Origin: Immersiella caudata
Lineage: Eukaryota > Ascomycota > Sordariomycetes > Sordariales > Lasiosphaeriaceae
DNA: 64,000 bases
Direction of reading: 5' to 3'
Assembly: GCA_030512335.1 (NCBI GenBank)
Contig: JAULSU010000006.1
Location: forward strand, 248,001 to 312,000
In this document: positions 33,010-45,233 of the stretch, piece after piece
How positions within the stretch are numbered: position 1 is the stretch's first letter
Layout: each line of letters starts with the position of its first letter
The notes under the pieces: model-generated
What the model saw: the letters and a program-made list of their open reading frames with translations, nothing else
Database searches by the model: none
Told to the model about the DNA's origin: nothing
Position numbers and translations under genes: made by a program

Positions 33010-36000
33010 GCTCTGGAGGCCGGCTTTAATAAGCCCTTTAAAGGAGAATGCGTTACTAATTATCTGGCCACGTTTAAAAAATATTATAATAATTTTAATA
33101 TCGTTACAGATAAGGCTTATTACGTTAAATAGATAAGATAATACGTAAGGAACGCTAAGGACTAAGTCGCCAATAAAAGGGAGAGTATAAGCATGTACAC
33201 GTGGGAAGGGTTAAAGGAATAGATAAAGTAATACTGGAAGTATAAGGACCCTTATTAGAAAGAGGACCCGGTTGAAGCCCTTTACCAGTTTTATAATTAC
33301 GTTGTCAGCCCTTAATACTCGAGCCTTATAGAGGCCATTAACGAGCACGATTTACTACTGTCCTAATTAAGCCTGAACGAGCGGAAGATTACAGCACTGG
33401 TTACCACCCGTAGCTTTTATAACACTCTCACCCCCTCTGTTAAAACCACTATTTACTTACGTAAGGATCTACCTGATCTAAAGATTAAGGCTATCCCTTA
33501 TAAGGAGTTTAAACAGTAGTTTATTAACTTTATCTTTAATAGCTATGTTATAAATAAAAACTACACCCACGTATAGTGTTTTAACCCTTTAGAAGGAGTG
33601 ATCGCAGCACTGGCCACTTTAAGACGCCCTTTTACCACTGTTAAAAGTGATACGGATGATTTCTCCCGTGTTCTGGAAAGGGAAAGCGGTTACACCCCCC
33701 CAGCTAAAGCTAAAGAGACTTACCCAGTAACGCTGGTTATAAAGAAAAGGATAAACTCCCTGGTAAAGAGCTTTAAGCAGCTAAGCCTAAATATACTACA
33801 CCTTAATAATAATGTTCCTTAATAACCTGGCGTCCTTTGGGTTAAACTAATCCACACTTAGCCTTAGCAAAAGACGGTTTAATTTATAAATACTGAGGAT
33901 CTAGTTACAACTTTTGCCTAGCGGCTGAGGAAATAAAGGGAGACTTACTTATCCTTACCCCTTATATGTTACTAGTGTTTATAAGTTAAGTATATTATAA
34001 CAACCTGCCACTCTATAAACCATATGCTGTTACTAAGTCTGATCCACTACTTTTACAGTGACTTATACCTCGGCCCGCTTACTGGCAGGTAAAGGAGGCC
34101 GGATCCGGATAATAAGCTTTTAAAGGAAGAAGTTAAGTAGATAAAGGACAGGTTAGTCTTTAGGCTTTATATTATTATAGTATTAACATCACGACTAAAA
34201 AAGCCTTACTATATTAAGTTTAAGTAGTGGTATAAGTAACTTAAGAATATAAATCCGGAACACCAGATCTAGTAAAACTTACTTAAAATGATAAAAGGCC
34301 CGGAACCTGACTTTAGGGGTGATAATAATGCTCTAATTAAAAAAGAATTAAGGTAAAATACCACCTAGTTATTTATTAATTATCTTTCTAACCTTAATGG
34401 GAAACCAGTTATTAGTTACCTTATAACTACTAAGGTTAAAACAGCAGTTAAGTACTGACAAAGTGCCTATATCTACGTTTAGGCCTTAAACTTTCCCAGG
34501 TCTAAGGTTAAACCTAATAGCGGTTTAAAGTCAGATAAGGGTTTAAAGCAGTAAGCGGCTTTAACTACTCTCTCCTATTTTAAAAAAAGAAGGGTTAAAA
34601 AGGTTATAAAGGATAACACTTAGGAGAGAGGAACAGTTAACGTTACTACCCTAACATTACACTTAACACACCTATTAAACACCAGACTAAATCCTAGTGT
34701 CACTTTTACCTTTAATTAAAGTAAACTAACCTTAAGTGATAAGGGAATCCGGCTGATAACTTAAAAAATAAAGGAATAAAAGTAATTAATACGGATTATC
34801 CTTATAAAGAACTCAGTTTATAGCTAACCTTTAGATGAAGTTATTAATAAGTGGTTAGATTAACTGCTAAATAAAAAGATAAAAAAGTTACTTTTAGGAC
34901 TTCTAAAACTCTCACTACCCTTAAAAGTCGCACTTATATCTTATTTTAAAGGTAATGGAAATTAACTAGTTCTTATATATTTAAGGTCTGTAACACCTAA
35001 CACTAATGTCCCGGGTAAACTCCCTGTTAAAATAAGCCATTTATAAGCCTTTAAACGAAGGAAGATCAAAGAAAACACAGTTATAACAGTAATAAGTGTG
35101 GATAGTGATGGCGAGCTACACCTACACCATGACAGGCTGTGGAGTGATCTTAAAAGCGGGAAGGTTTTAGCTGACGCCCTTTAAAACCTTAATAAAGACG
35201 TTATGTGGACTTTTACGTTATAGACTCTTTTAATCAGAGTAATAAACCTTAAAGGGAAGTTTATAAGGCTGTATTTACTCCTTAGTCTTTACTTTAATAT
35301 TAAGTCTGTTATATTAAAGAAGGTGTTAGCCCTCCTGGACTTAGGGTTAGAGTGTAACGTGATTTTATTAGTATTAGTGTAGGCTTTTAAAATTCCTATA
35401 TTTGGCATAAACATACAGTTACAAGGGCTTAATAACACGGATCTTATACTATTTGTTAGGGAAATAAAAGTAGTGTTATTTCTCTACAGATAGCCCTACC
35501 CGGTTTACTTCTTCGTCTCTAAGTATAAGGTTATAGATTATAACTTACTTTTTAAGATCCCCTTTTTTAATAACACCCGGTTGAACTGGGTGCACTTTGG
35601 AGATTTAGAAGAGGTGAGGCGTATTATTACTGTTAAGGTCTTGTTTAGTGATACCTGTATTATGGTATTAGTGGTTTGTAGCTCTGATTAAACGATTAAA
35701 CAGTGTGTTTAGTAATAACAGCTGTGTGTTAAGGGGATTAATATACTATATGCCGTGTAATTATATCCCAGAGTAAGTGGGCCTGGAGAAGGATAAAGAA
35801 CCTATTAGATTTTTAAACGATAACTGTGGCTGGATTATCTTTGTCGACATTTTTAAACACTTTACCTTACCGTTAATTAATAACCTGTAGTGTAAAGTGT
35901 TTTCCATTTATTTAATAAAGGACTTTACCTTTAATCGGAAAACAGTGATTTTAAAAGAGGAGGTTTCCTAACTGTAAGAGGTCTTAGGGGTGTATAGGTG

Positions 36001-39000
36001 TTACACGAAGACAGAGCCTTACCAATCAAGTGTAAAAGGACTACCTGTCTTAACTAAAAGCTTTACACAGTATAAAAGAGTTAATAAAAAGGTTAAGCCA
36101 GTGGATACGGCTTTATTAGATAGCTCTGTTCCTAAAGGAGACCTGGATTAAAAGTGTAAGTAAATAGTGGAAGTAGAAAAGCGTATATAGTACGGCAGCG
36201 AATTTAACCCCTATTACTGACCTAAGTTCTCTTCGATTAAACAAGGGTTAAGATTAATAAAGGAGAGACTGTAAACGATCCTTAATAAAGTTATTAACCA
36301 CTTAACACCGAGAGAGCTTAAGTTATTTACTTATATCCTTTATAATAGGGAGGCAGCTCTCTCTTAGGATTTCACGGAAAGTGGATGGATCAGCTCAGAT
36401 ATTATACCCCCTTTAACAATTAAAACTATTCCTTATAAAGCCTGGTAAACTCGTTATATCCCTATTTTAAAACCTCTTATCCCTAAGGTTATCTAACTCC
36501 TTAAGGAAAGGGTTTAATAAGGGGCCCTGGAGGAGTTTTATACCGCGTACTGTAATAACTGGTTTGTTATCTAGAAAAAGGACGGCAGTCTTTATCTGAT
36601 TAATAATACCTAAAAAATAAATGGTGTTTTAATTTAAGATGCCTTTAGTCCTTTAGGTGTAGAAGAGTTTAGTAAGGAGTTTAAGGGCTGTATACTTATC
36701 TTACTGTTAAACCTCTTTTTAAGTTATAACTAAGTTAAGTTAGATATTATAAACAGGGATATAACGACCTTCTTTACTTTAATTAGATTTTTTAAAATAT
36801 GTACCCTTCCTTAAGGCGTGATAAACTTAGTGGCCTAGTTTATACGAGCCGTGGTCCGGATGTTTTACGATCTTATCCCCTATAAGTGCCGGCCGTTTTT
36901 TAATAACATCTGCGTGAAAGGACTATAATATAATTACAGAGGAGAAGAGCTTAAGCCTAACTTACACCGTTACGTGGTTAAGCACCTAATAAACTTAGAC
37001 ACTGTTCTTATTAACTGCGAATTAATAGGGGTAATTATCTCCCCAGTTAAATTACAGTGGGTTTAAAAGAAGGCTATCTTACTTAATTACCTGTACTTAC
37101 CTGATAGACGCTCCCCTGATTAAACAAAGGTTATTAAAATTAACAAGTGGAGGACCTGCTTAGATATTAAGGATATTAGGTTATTCCTAGGGATAATTAG
37201 GTTTTATTAAGTTTAGATAGAAGAATTCGGACATATTACAACCCCTTTATACGTACTAATAAAAAAAGACGTAAAATGGGAGTAAACTAAAAGGGAGCAA
37301 ACCGTAATAAAGTTCCTGTAAAGAAAAGTCACTACCGCCTTAGTCCTAGTAATAATTACTTATAATAACCCTCGCTTTAGTATTATCTTTATGGTTATTA
37401 ATGCTAGCCTTGAAGGCTGGGGAGGTGTTATTAAGTAAGTCGGACCGGACGGAAAGAGGTACCCTTATCGCTTTAAAAGCGGAGTGTGGAACAGTTCTAA
37501 GTAACGCTACGATGTTATTAAAAGGGAACTTAAGGGGCTGTTAAATATACTGAAGCGAACCCGCTATTACCTTTATAGGGTTAAGTTTATTATTAAAACC
37601 GACGCCTTTATTTTAATTTATTAATTAAATGGAGCGGCTAGTGATATGCCTGGAGCCCTTTTTATAAGATGGATTACTTGGATTTAAAACTTTAATTTCT
37701 GTTAAATTCTAGCCTCTGAGAGCGCTAAAGAGGCCCTGTATTTACAGGGCCTGCCAGTGAGGAAGGCGCTGGGTACCCTGCACCTGCAGCCACCCACTAG
37801 CCACAATGTGGCTTCGAACCTTCTGGAATCCAGAAGGCCTCAGGGCCTTCAGGGGGCCACAGAAGGCTCTGGAAGCCCACAGGCTTCCACAACCTTCTGA
37901 GGCCACATCAGTGATTACGAGGCCTGTGGAGAGCCTCCACCATACTATTCTATTATTGTATTAGTAGTAGAAAGCTTTGGAATTTCCATTCCAGAGCTCC
38001 CGCAGCCTATAACTAGCCATCTCCTCTCTTGTAATTAGCTTTCCTAAAAGCAAGCAACCTACTTCCTTCAGTTGAGTACTACTCACTGAAGCAAGCAATC
38101 TACTTCCTTCAGTTGAGTACTACTCACTGAAGCAAGCAATTCACAAGCAATACAGTTGTCATTACAGTGCAGAGTTCACTGAAACCTTCTGTTTTACAGC
38201 GCATAGTCTGCTGTAACTTGTCTTTTAGGCGCTGTAGTACAGGCCTTCGTTTGCTTCCTTCAGCACCTTAGTAAGCTCTGCTGTCGTACCTTACAGCGCT
38301 CCTCCGGAGCACTGTACTCGCATTTCTTCCCCTGACCGGAGCACTGTACTACAGGCTCCCACAGGCTCTCAGGCGCTGTAATACAGGCCTGTAGAGTGCT
38401 ACAAAGCAACAATTTCGATGTTAAACACATTTCTAGGATTAAAAACGTTATGGCCGATAGGCTGTTACAGAAGCCTGCCGGTCCCTTCGATCTAATGGCG
38501 CTGGAGCTTAAGGAGGATATTAATAACTTTGTTAATGCTAAGATCTTTACTTAAACGGTTGCTGATGCGGACCTTTAAATAGGGCCGTTACTTAATAGTA
38601 AGTGGAGGAAGGAGTCCTACGATATCGCAGCTTACCTAAGTACTTTTACTATTTCACTAAAGGTTATAAAGAAGTTAAGTTTGGCGATCTGGAAGTGGAA
38701 GGCTAGGTGTTATAAATATATAGTTAAGTATAATATCTTTTAGATATAACTGCTAAAGGGGAAGGATATCTTACTGCAAAGGGTTATAGACTGCCCGAAG
38801 ATATAAAGGTAGCTTTAGACGCGTTTTTATAAGCTCTCCAGTTATTAAGGTTATCAGGCTACTTATAATTAGATCACTAGGTATTACTACTAGAGGGGAA
38901 TGTATATTATAGTTAAAAACTGGATTAAAAGCTGCGTTAACTATTAGCTTTACAGTAACCGGTGTTACGAAGAAGGACTAGAGTATAACACACTGTTACT

Positions 39001-39925
39001 ATAGCCCTTTGTAAAGTAGACTTTTAACCTTTAAGTCTTTATATCTAAACCTAGTGGTAAAAAGGTGTGGGTGGTTAAAGCACGAGACGATCTCTCCGGG
39101 TACCTAGAGGTGAAGATCCTTTATAATAAGGGCTTTAAAGCAGTGAAGGACTTTGTGATAAACTACATTATTCTGTAATAAGGATGGCTATTGGAAGTCC
39201 TGGTTGACGGAGGCTCTGAGTTTAAAGGGGTTTTAAAGGAATGCTTTAAATAACTCCACGTTAAGTGTATTAGTATATCCCTATATAATTTAAAAGCTAA
39301 CGGATTTAATAAAGGAGGTTATTACCGGATTATAACAGCGCTGGCTAAACTTACCAGTGGAAAAGTCGTCGGGTTTAAAAAGTGGCTCCTTTACATCCTC
39401 TATGTTAATAGGATAAGTACTAAAGAGAGTCATAAGATAACCTCCTTTTACCTGGCGAAAGGCTTTAACCTAATATCTAAAGTCGAGATTAATCACCCCT
39501 TCTAACGTCTTATTAAGTGGGATGTAATCACCTCCCTCTAATTAAATAAAGAATAAACTGATGCTAAAGTCAGAACTGCACTAGTAGCCGCCAGAGCAAA
39601 GTGCTTTTAAGAAGCCCAGTATAACGTGAACGTTACGGCAAACCGGGTTATAACCGCATGATAGAAATAGGCTAATTACCGGAAAAAGAGGTTTATATAT
39701 AAATTTCACCCCCAGTCTACTTTAATTAAAGAAGGAGACTTAATTCTGGTTTAGGATAATATGTAAAAGATTAATATATCCGCATATTAAAAGCTTACAT
39801 ATTAATAACATAGGCCCTATAAGGTGAAGAAGATTAGGGCAAAATCAACTTACGTCCTTAAAACTCTTGACGGAGTCTAGATTAAAACCTTTTACCTATT
39901 AAAAAGGGTTAAAAAGTTCTTTTAA
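33010..39925 (+). pseudogene. gag-pol remnant of the gypsy-like element
   Basis: A gag-like region (about 33010-33820) is followed by a protease motif LLDLGLECNVI (about 35335, expected LLDSGAE). Reverse transcriptase lies at about 36520-37300 (KKDGSLYLINNT; LPQG seen as LP-stop-GVINLVA). RNase H is at about 37380-37690 (INASLEGWGGV, YRFKSGVWN, IIKTDAF). Integrase is at about 38600-39760 (VDGGSEFKGVLKE for the CDSGTEFKG core; YNLKANGFNKGG). Stops are predominantly TAA and TAG, and no part is open for more than about 75 codons. The RNase H/integrase junction is interrupted by the solo LTR at 37700. Confidence 0.82.
37700..38411 (+). mobile_element. Solo LTR (copia-type ends), little RIP
   Basis: This 712-bp insert begins TGTTAAATTC and ends AAAGCAACA, i.e. 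TGTT...AACA ends, and is flanked by a perfect 5-bp duplication ATTTC (37695-37699 and 38412-38416). Removing the insert and one ATTTC restores the RNase H-downstream reading NFNFDVKHISRIKN of the host element. It is distinctly GC-richer than its surroundings. Inside are tandem copies of GCAAGCAA-CTACTTCCTTC-AGTTGAGTACTACTCACTGA (about 38052-38136) and a TATAACTAGCC promoter-like word (about 38009). No internal domain is present, so it is a solo LTR. Confidence 0.82.
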
Positions 39926-39929
39926 GTTA

Positions 39930-42900
39930 ATGGTGTTTATATAGAGTTTAATAACAAGGCTATCTTTACCCTTAATAACCCCGACCCTAATAACCACAGC
40001 CTAAAAGATTTAACTATAAAGGACATTTTAACGTTAACACTTAACAAGGACAGTAAACCATCCTTTAATTAAGAGAAAAAGGACACCGTATAGGTTAAAA
40101 AAGTTAAATATAAACAGGAAGTTATTAGGTAATACAGTATCCCACTTCCTATTAATAAGGGGAAGTGTATTAAGATTTTTAAACCAAACGAGTTCAGAGT
40201 TAAAATTCCGCGAGAAAAGCCACCTAACTTCTAAGATCAGAGGAGTAACACGTAATTCTTACTTACTATTAATCCTATACCCCATAGGGTTATCCAAGTG
40301 TCACCTTTTAATCTTACGGTAATACTCAAGGGGAAGCGCCACACATACGCACCCCTAACAGTAAATAGCCTCTTCTAATATAAAACACGTGTTTTAATCA
40401 AAAGAAGTCTAAGCCCCTAGTGTATTTTTTTTTACTTTTTCCTTCCCTTCTTTTTCTCTTCTACTGGCCCCTTATAAACGGTGTAGTCTCCCCCTGCCCT
40501 TTTTTTTTTTTTATTACTTGCTTAAAGTAGACTTGTTAGAGTGGCCTTCTTTTACTCCTGTGGTACTTTAAAACCTGTAGGTGGTGTGAAAGCAGCCTGG
40601 GGTGTTTCTTTTCATCCCCTCCCCCGGTTCTTTACCTTTAATAGAAAAAGGCGCATATTTAGTTAAGTCTTTACTTTTACAGTGCCCTAAAGTAATGTAA
40701 AGGAAAAGGTAACGAGTTTATTTCTACTTTATAAAGTACATATATTCCCCCACCTTTATCCCCTTATTTAGGGACTTATTTTCTTCTCCTATCATGTTTC
40801 TTCCCCCCTTTTTTCCCCTTAATAAAAACCTCTTATTACACTTAAACTACGCCTAAGTCAAACGTTAACTCCTTTACCCAAGGTACAGTTATAAGGTTTA
40901 GCGGAGAAGCCTCTAGTAACCAAACTGCCCTTTATAACCTCGTTTACTAAGGGAGGTTCCGGTTCTTATAACTATAAATACAGTCGTTAAACTAACAGTT
41001 TTTACACTACCTAATTTAGGAATTATCATTAATAAGTGGGCACAACACGTATTTAAAAAAAGGCCATATCAACTGAACCTTTTTATCGTTAATCTTATAA
41101 AATAAATGGTAAAAGGAGTCCGCGTATTTAGAACAAGGGTTAAAGTTCCTGTTTAAGCCCTAGTTAACTCACGATTATTTAATCAAATAAAAGAGAACGT
41201 TTATATCTTTCCGAAGACTTAGATAAACAGCTCCTTTATATACTTAAAACAGCTAGTAACTTAATAAAACTAACACCTAAAAAAACCCCTGTTATACACC
41301 TTAATATACACAGTATTAGGCTGGGAAAGACACTTCCCGTTAAAAAGCCTAAGCTAAGCCTTATAAAGGTTAAAGTAAGTGAAGAGGTTCCTAACACCGT
41401 CCTTACTATCAGGAACCACCTAAGCCACGTACGCTTTAGTAAAAGACCCACCTATCTCGAAGACCTTAAGGTATAACAATATGGCGAAAAAGTGGTTTAA
41501 ACTTATCCAAGCCTACTGTAGCGCGCCATCCGGGATTATCTTAATCTCCCAAGGCGGAAAACTAAAGTCAAGGACTTAAACGAACTAAGAAGACGCTACT
41601 ATACCTCTTATCTTTAGGATAAAAGTAAGGTTCACAGGTCTAAGTGGCGTAAACTTTACTAACTCTACGCTTAGCTTTAAAATCTCACATTCCAGTATTA
41701 AGCGCTAAAAAGTACTCCAACTGGAGAGAGAAAATAATAAAGAGGAAAAGTTAAAAGCTATTTTTTTATATAGTGGTTAATAGAAAAAAGGAAGTTATTA
41801 AGAGAAAATAATGTTAAAGAAAAGAAGAATCTTAAAGCCGGCCTGGAATTACTTTAAAAACAACAATATTATAAACACTTACTTTTTCCTTCCTTTAATC
41901 AGACAAACTGGAAGTGCTCCCTCTGTTACCTGCCAGTGGTAGGCTGGCTACTTAAAAACTATTTTAACCCTATTAACTGCTTTTAACCTTAAGCCCTAAA
42001 TTTCCACTAAACTACGCACTTTTAAAAACCCTCTTATAATCTAATAACGTGTATATTACTTCCTCCCTCTAATCGGAAGATACACCCTCTTTTTCTACCT
42101 ATAAAAATGGCTTCACCTACCCCCTAAACTCCTATTATTACGTACGCTGCTACTCTTACCACACCTAAAGGGTAATGTGTTATAAAGTAAGTCCTTAATC
42201 CTAATACTTAAGCGGAGCTCTTCCCCCCTTTAAGTAACTTCCTAGGCCTTCCTAAGGTCTACTCCCCCTTCCCCAGCCACGATTTCGTTAAAAACCCGAA
42301 GTTCAAGGGCTTAGTTAAGTTCACGGTTAAAGATAAGACTTACACCTTTACTACCACGGTCCTTTAATTATACCACCAGTACCGTATTAAGCTTTTTAAC
42401 AGGCAGCCTTTACACGCTAAAATCATTCCAAAGGGTAGTATCTTACTACTCTGGAATAATCTTATCAACTACCCAGAGAGCGCGATTAATAACCGGCTAG
42501 CATTTTACAGACCGATTAGATTAGAAATCAAGGATAAGATACACCAGAGGTATTTTCCCAGTAATAAAAACCCTTATAATTTAACAGTCTTTAGAGAGAA
42601 GTGGTCCACTTATACCTTACGATTTTATAACGTCTATAAGAAAATCAAGTAAAAAGTGTGGCTAAATAACCTTAAAATAGGTACTCTTATCACCTATACC
42701 CTTTAAGGACTTAAAGATAAAGTCTGGATTACTTTTAAAGGCGTTTTTACACAGTTTTTTAACCTTATTTATAACCACTAGGAGAAAGAACGGATGGTAA
42801 GCCGGCGATTTTAATGTCTCCCTGTAAATAAAAATAACTAGTACTAATTAATAACTGTATATAACAGCTGCCTTAAGATCTTTTACAGCGCTGATTTTCT

Positions 42901-44070
42901 TAAGTAAGGGAAAAATCTTAAGATCTAAAAGGTTAGGACTTTTTAGCGTCTTTATAAAAGGGTCCTACCCTGGATTATAAAATTATTACTACTAATCGTA
43001 ACTCCTAAAGACGTTAAGATCAAATAGGTGTGGGTACCTTAACAGGGGAACCAGTTAGATTATGGCCTTATAACTGCTAAGGCTACCCGGATAATTCTAT
43101 TAGAGACGATAATAACCGGTTATAAGACCCCTACGATTAATACCCTTACGTCCCCTATCTACTCCCTCTTCCAGTTAATAAAAGGGTAAAGGGAGAAGAA
43201 CATTACTATAAATACACCCTTACTTTAAAAAAAGTCGATCTAAGACGCTCTTTAAATAGTTTTAAGTGCTAAACTCTGCATTAAGTTAGTAATACTCCTA
43301 AGGGATAAAAGATTTATTACCCGTTATAACTGTAATATCCCGGAGGAGGATTTTACTCTTTTAATTAAAAAGGAAGGGGGTGGCTTTAAGTTCACAGTCT
43401 CAAGTAAGTTTAAGCGGGCGGCCTTTACTAAGAGGGCGATTAATAAAATCCTGCGAAACCTTGTTAAGTTTATTATAACGTATTAGCTCCTTAGGCCGAA
43501 AAGGTGTTTTAATTAAAGGGTCTTGGACTTAGATACGTTATCTTTCAGGTCAGACCAGCAGCAATCTATAAGGGCCACCTCAAAGGGCGCTGTAATCCCT
43601 TAACCCGTTATGGACTTAAAGACCAAGATAACTAAGTTAAGTGTAAAAATCCCCAGGGGTGGTCCTAAGGGTAAACTTAAAAAGGAAGTTAAGTCTCTCC
43701 CTAGGCGTAAGGAGAGGCCTGTTAAAGACCCCGCCAGGATTAACGTTATTACCCCCTTTACCAACTTATAACGTATTACTCGCCGTCAGGCTAACCTTTG
43801 TTCTGGACTAACTTTAACACGTAATCTAGCGCTACACCACGGGGTTATATAACCCAAGCCACAGACAGATATCCCTAATCCTAAGAGGTTAACAGGCCCT
43901 TATTTCCCCCGGACTTCAACCCTGTTTCTACCCCCGACCCACTTACCAGATTTCCACGGATGGGGTAATTTATAAAAGAGGAGAGAGGTGTTCTTACAGT
44001 GGAGAGTCGTTTAGAAGTGTTAGGTTGTGTGATTAAGACTGTTACTTAGCAATCACCAGCGGTTAGTCTT
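39930..44070 (+). pseudogene. Extra coding-like region between integrase and 3' LTR, unknown
   Basis: About 4.1 kb after integrase holds long forward-strand readings broken only by TAA/TAG/TGA. Examples are INKWAQHVFKKRPYQLNLFI (about 41035), LIKVKVSEEVPNTVLTIRNH (about 41360), and an ATG-led reading from about 42107 (MASPTP...FKGLVKFTVKDKTYTFT, INYPESAINNRLAFYRPIRL, ending near 43770 with a basic KGKLKKEVKSLPRRKERPVK region). A 71-codon reverse frame at 41236-41451 is the shadow of the forward reading. No env, chromodomain or other family is recognised. It may be one or more additional ORFs of the element, or a further nested, unrecognised element. Confidence 0.45.
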
Positions 44071-44081
44071 AAGGGGAAGTG

Positions 44082-44609
44082 TGACTCGGGGCGATCGTTC
44101 TAATCACCCCTTATGGTTTTTTTTTAGGTGTTTTTTTATATGTATATTACTGTAACTATTTTATAATTAGCAAAGTTTTAGCGCGCGCTGTTAAGGCCGT
44201 ACCACACGGTTCTTCAAACTGCGTTTCTTCTCCAGGCAGGCGAACAAAAGGAGAAAAAAGAGGACATCGGCGATTTCACCACAAGTTACACCCGCAAATA
44301 GCTTAAGTGACCTCTCCTCCCTTTAATCGGAGGAAGAAGTAGTAGTCCCCGGTCCCTTTTCTTAGTTGTTCTTACTTAGTTATTCCTACTTGGTTATTCC
44401 TACTCGGTTATTCCTACTCGGTTATCCCTACTCGGTTACATGCCTCCCTCCAGGTCAGTCCTCGTTTTCACACGTCAGTCCCACACGTGCTCCTTCGATC
44501 GGAGAAGGAGCTACCTTACTGGCGGCCATACTGGCCGCCATCGGCGTTCTTGGGGGTGGTTCTATTCTTTTGTGCCCTGAGTCTTATGGTGCATCACCGC
44601 ACCTGTTCA
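44082..44609 (+). repeat. 3' LTR
   Basis: Same length as the 5' LTR, begins TGACTCGG and ends TTCA. Preceded by the purine tract at 44071-44079 and followed by the TTAC target copy. Confidence 0.88.
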
Positions 44610-44933
44610 TTACAGAAGCTTTTTTATTACAAGCCTAATCCACTAAAAAAGTCTCCTTAGCTGGAGAAAGCCGCCGGTGCTGTAATTCGCGTTTATTACG
44701 GGTGGTCGCGCTATAGAGCTGGCCCCAGAGCGTAGTATACGGGACCTCGGTTTTTACTGTCGCTTCTCGTAAAGTTACGCCGTTATTAACTAAATCGATT
44801 GCAGTCTAGATATCCTGCTCACGGAGTGTCGGCATCTTAAATTTAGTGTAGATTGCGGCTAAATTGAAGGAGTTGTTGCTGTTGCGATGGGGGGAGCGCG
44901 ACGCGGTGTTTGGGGGAAAATGATAATCGGCAT

Positions 44934-44964
44934 GGGGGTGGATCGGTTAGGGGGTCCAAGCTTC
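44934..44964 (-). repeat. Right terminal inverted repeat of the pogo-like element
   Basis: Complement of the left repeat with three mismatches; followed by the second TA target copy at 44965-44966. Confidence 0.85.
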
Positions 44965-45233
44965 TACTCGATCTCATCATCTTATGGCTTCTGCTCGCCG
45001 ACACCGCGCACCTCTACGGCTGCAACAAAATTCTAGCGACGCGCGTACAGCCTACACTATTTGGGACCGCCGAGAGAGTCGACCACGCCATGAAATGGGC
45101 ATGCAAGCGGGAAACTGAGACGGCGGTGCGCGCAGCCATATCGTACGGCGCATCCGTGAGCACAGTTCTTGTCGGTACCAACAAGCAGGGCAAAATCATC
45201 CGGATCCTCACGCTGTGCCTCGCCGCAAAACAA

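Larger units (their letters stand above)
31503..44609 (+). mobile_element. Large RIP-degraded Ty3/gypsy-like LTR retrotransposon
   Basis: Direct LTRs of 528 bp lie at 31503-32030 and 44082-44609 (TGACTCGG...TTCA; the 5' copy ends TTTA). Target copies TTAC flank both ends (31499-31502 and 44610-44613), and a purine tract AAGGGGAAG (44071-44079) sits before the 3' LTR. The forward strand carries gag-, protease-, reverse transcriptase-, RNase H- and integrase-like remnants in Ty3/gypsy order, all broken by TAA/TAG stops. The full length of 13.1 kb (12.4 kb without the solo LTR) is large for fungal gypsy elements. It inserted into the pogo transposase gene. Confidence 0.88.
30090..44835 (-). pseudogene. 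pogo/Fot-like transposase, split by LTR element and RIP-mutated
   Basis: The N-terminal part (44835 down to 44614) reads MPTLREQDI, stop, TAIDLVNNGVTLREA, then TEVPYTTLWGQLYSATTR and LSPAKETFLVD, a Psq-type helix-turn-helix. The reading resumes at about 31502 and runs down to 30090: WVDHFLKRYKNVK, a DDE core region, the diagnostic KKTGIWPFNPA at about 30600, and a C-terminal coiled basic region (NDKFASMESIVKANKALMK). Stops are mostly TAA/TAG where Gln or Trp codons are expected (for example DIQ to DI-stop), consistent with RIP. The N-terminal part is much less mutated than the rest. Confidence 0.85.
29971..44964 (-). mobile_element. pogo/Fot-like DNA transposon carrying a nested LTR element
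   Basis: Ends are 31-bp terminal inverted repeats (28 of 31 matching) beginning GACGTTTGGACCC on the left and GAAGCTTGGACCC on the complement of the right end, sharing CTAACCGATCCACCCCC. Both are flanked by TA (29969-29970 and 44965-44966), the target duplication of Tc1/mariner-pogo elements. The transposase lies on the reverse strand between them. Without the nested LTR element the transposon would be about 1.9 kb, the usual size for Fot elements. Confidence 0.85.
29926..45233 (+). pseudogene. F-box/ankyrin-like gene split by transposons
   Basis: The ATG at 29926 (AAGGATGG context) opens 15 codons (MVKPPPSLENFPQEL) up to the TA at 29969-29970. The frame resumes directly after the second TA at 44967 with LDLIILWLLLADT, giving an F-box-like ENFPQELLDLIILW junction. 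It then runs to TLCLAAKQG at about 45233, the typical start of an ankyrin repeat, with no stop codon. At that point a 24-bp terminal inverted repeat begins and the gene is lost; no continuation was found after 46042. The uninterrupted remaining frame suggests that the insertions are younger than most of the decay around them. Confidence 0.65.

Noticed and set aside
38050..38140. Short direct repeats resembling a CRISPR array
   Set aside because: Only two copies, without spacers, inside a solo LTR of a eukaryotic genome.
41236..41451. 71-codon reverse frame in the AT-rich element that looks like a membrane protein
   Set aside because: Hydrophobicity comes from the complement of Lys-rich coding sequence; the forward reading is the coding-like one.
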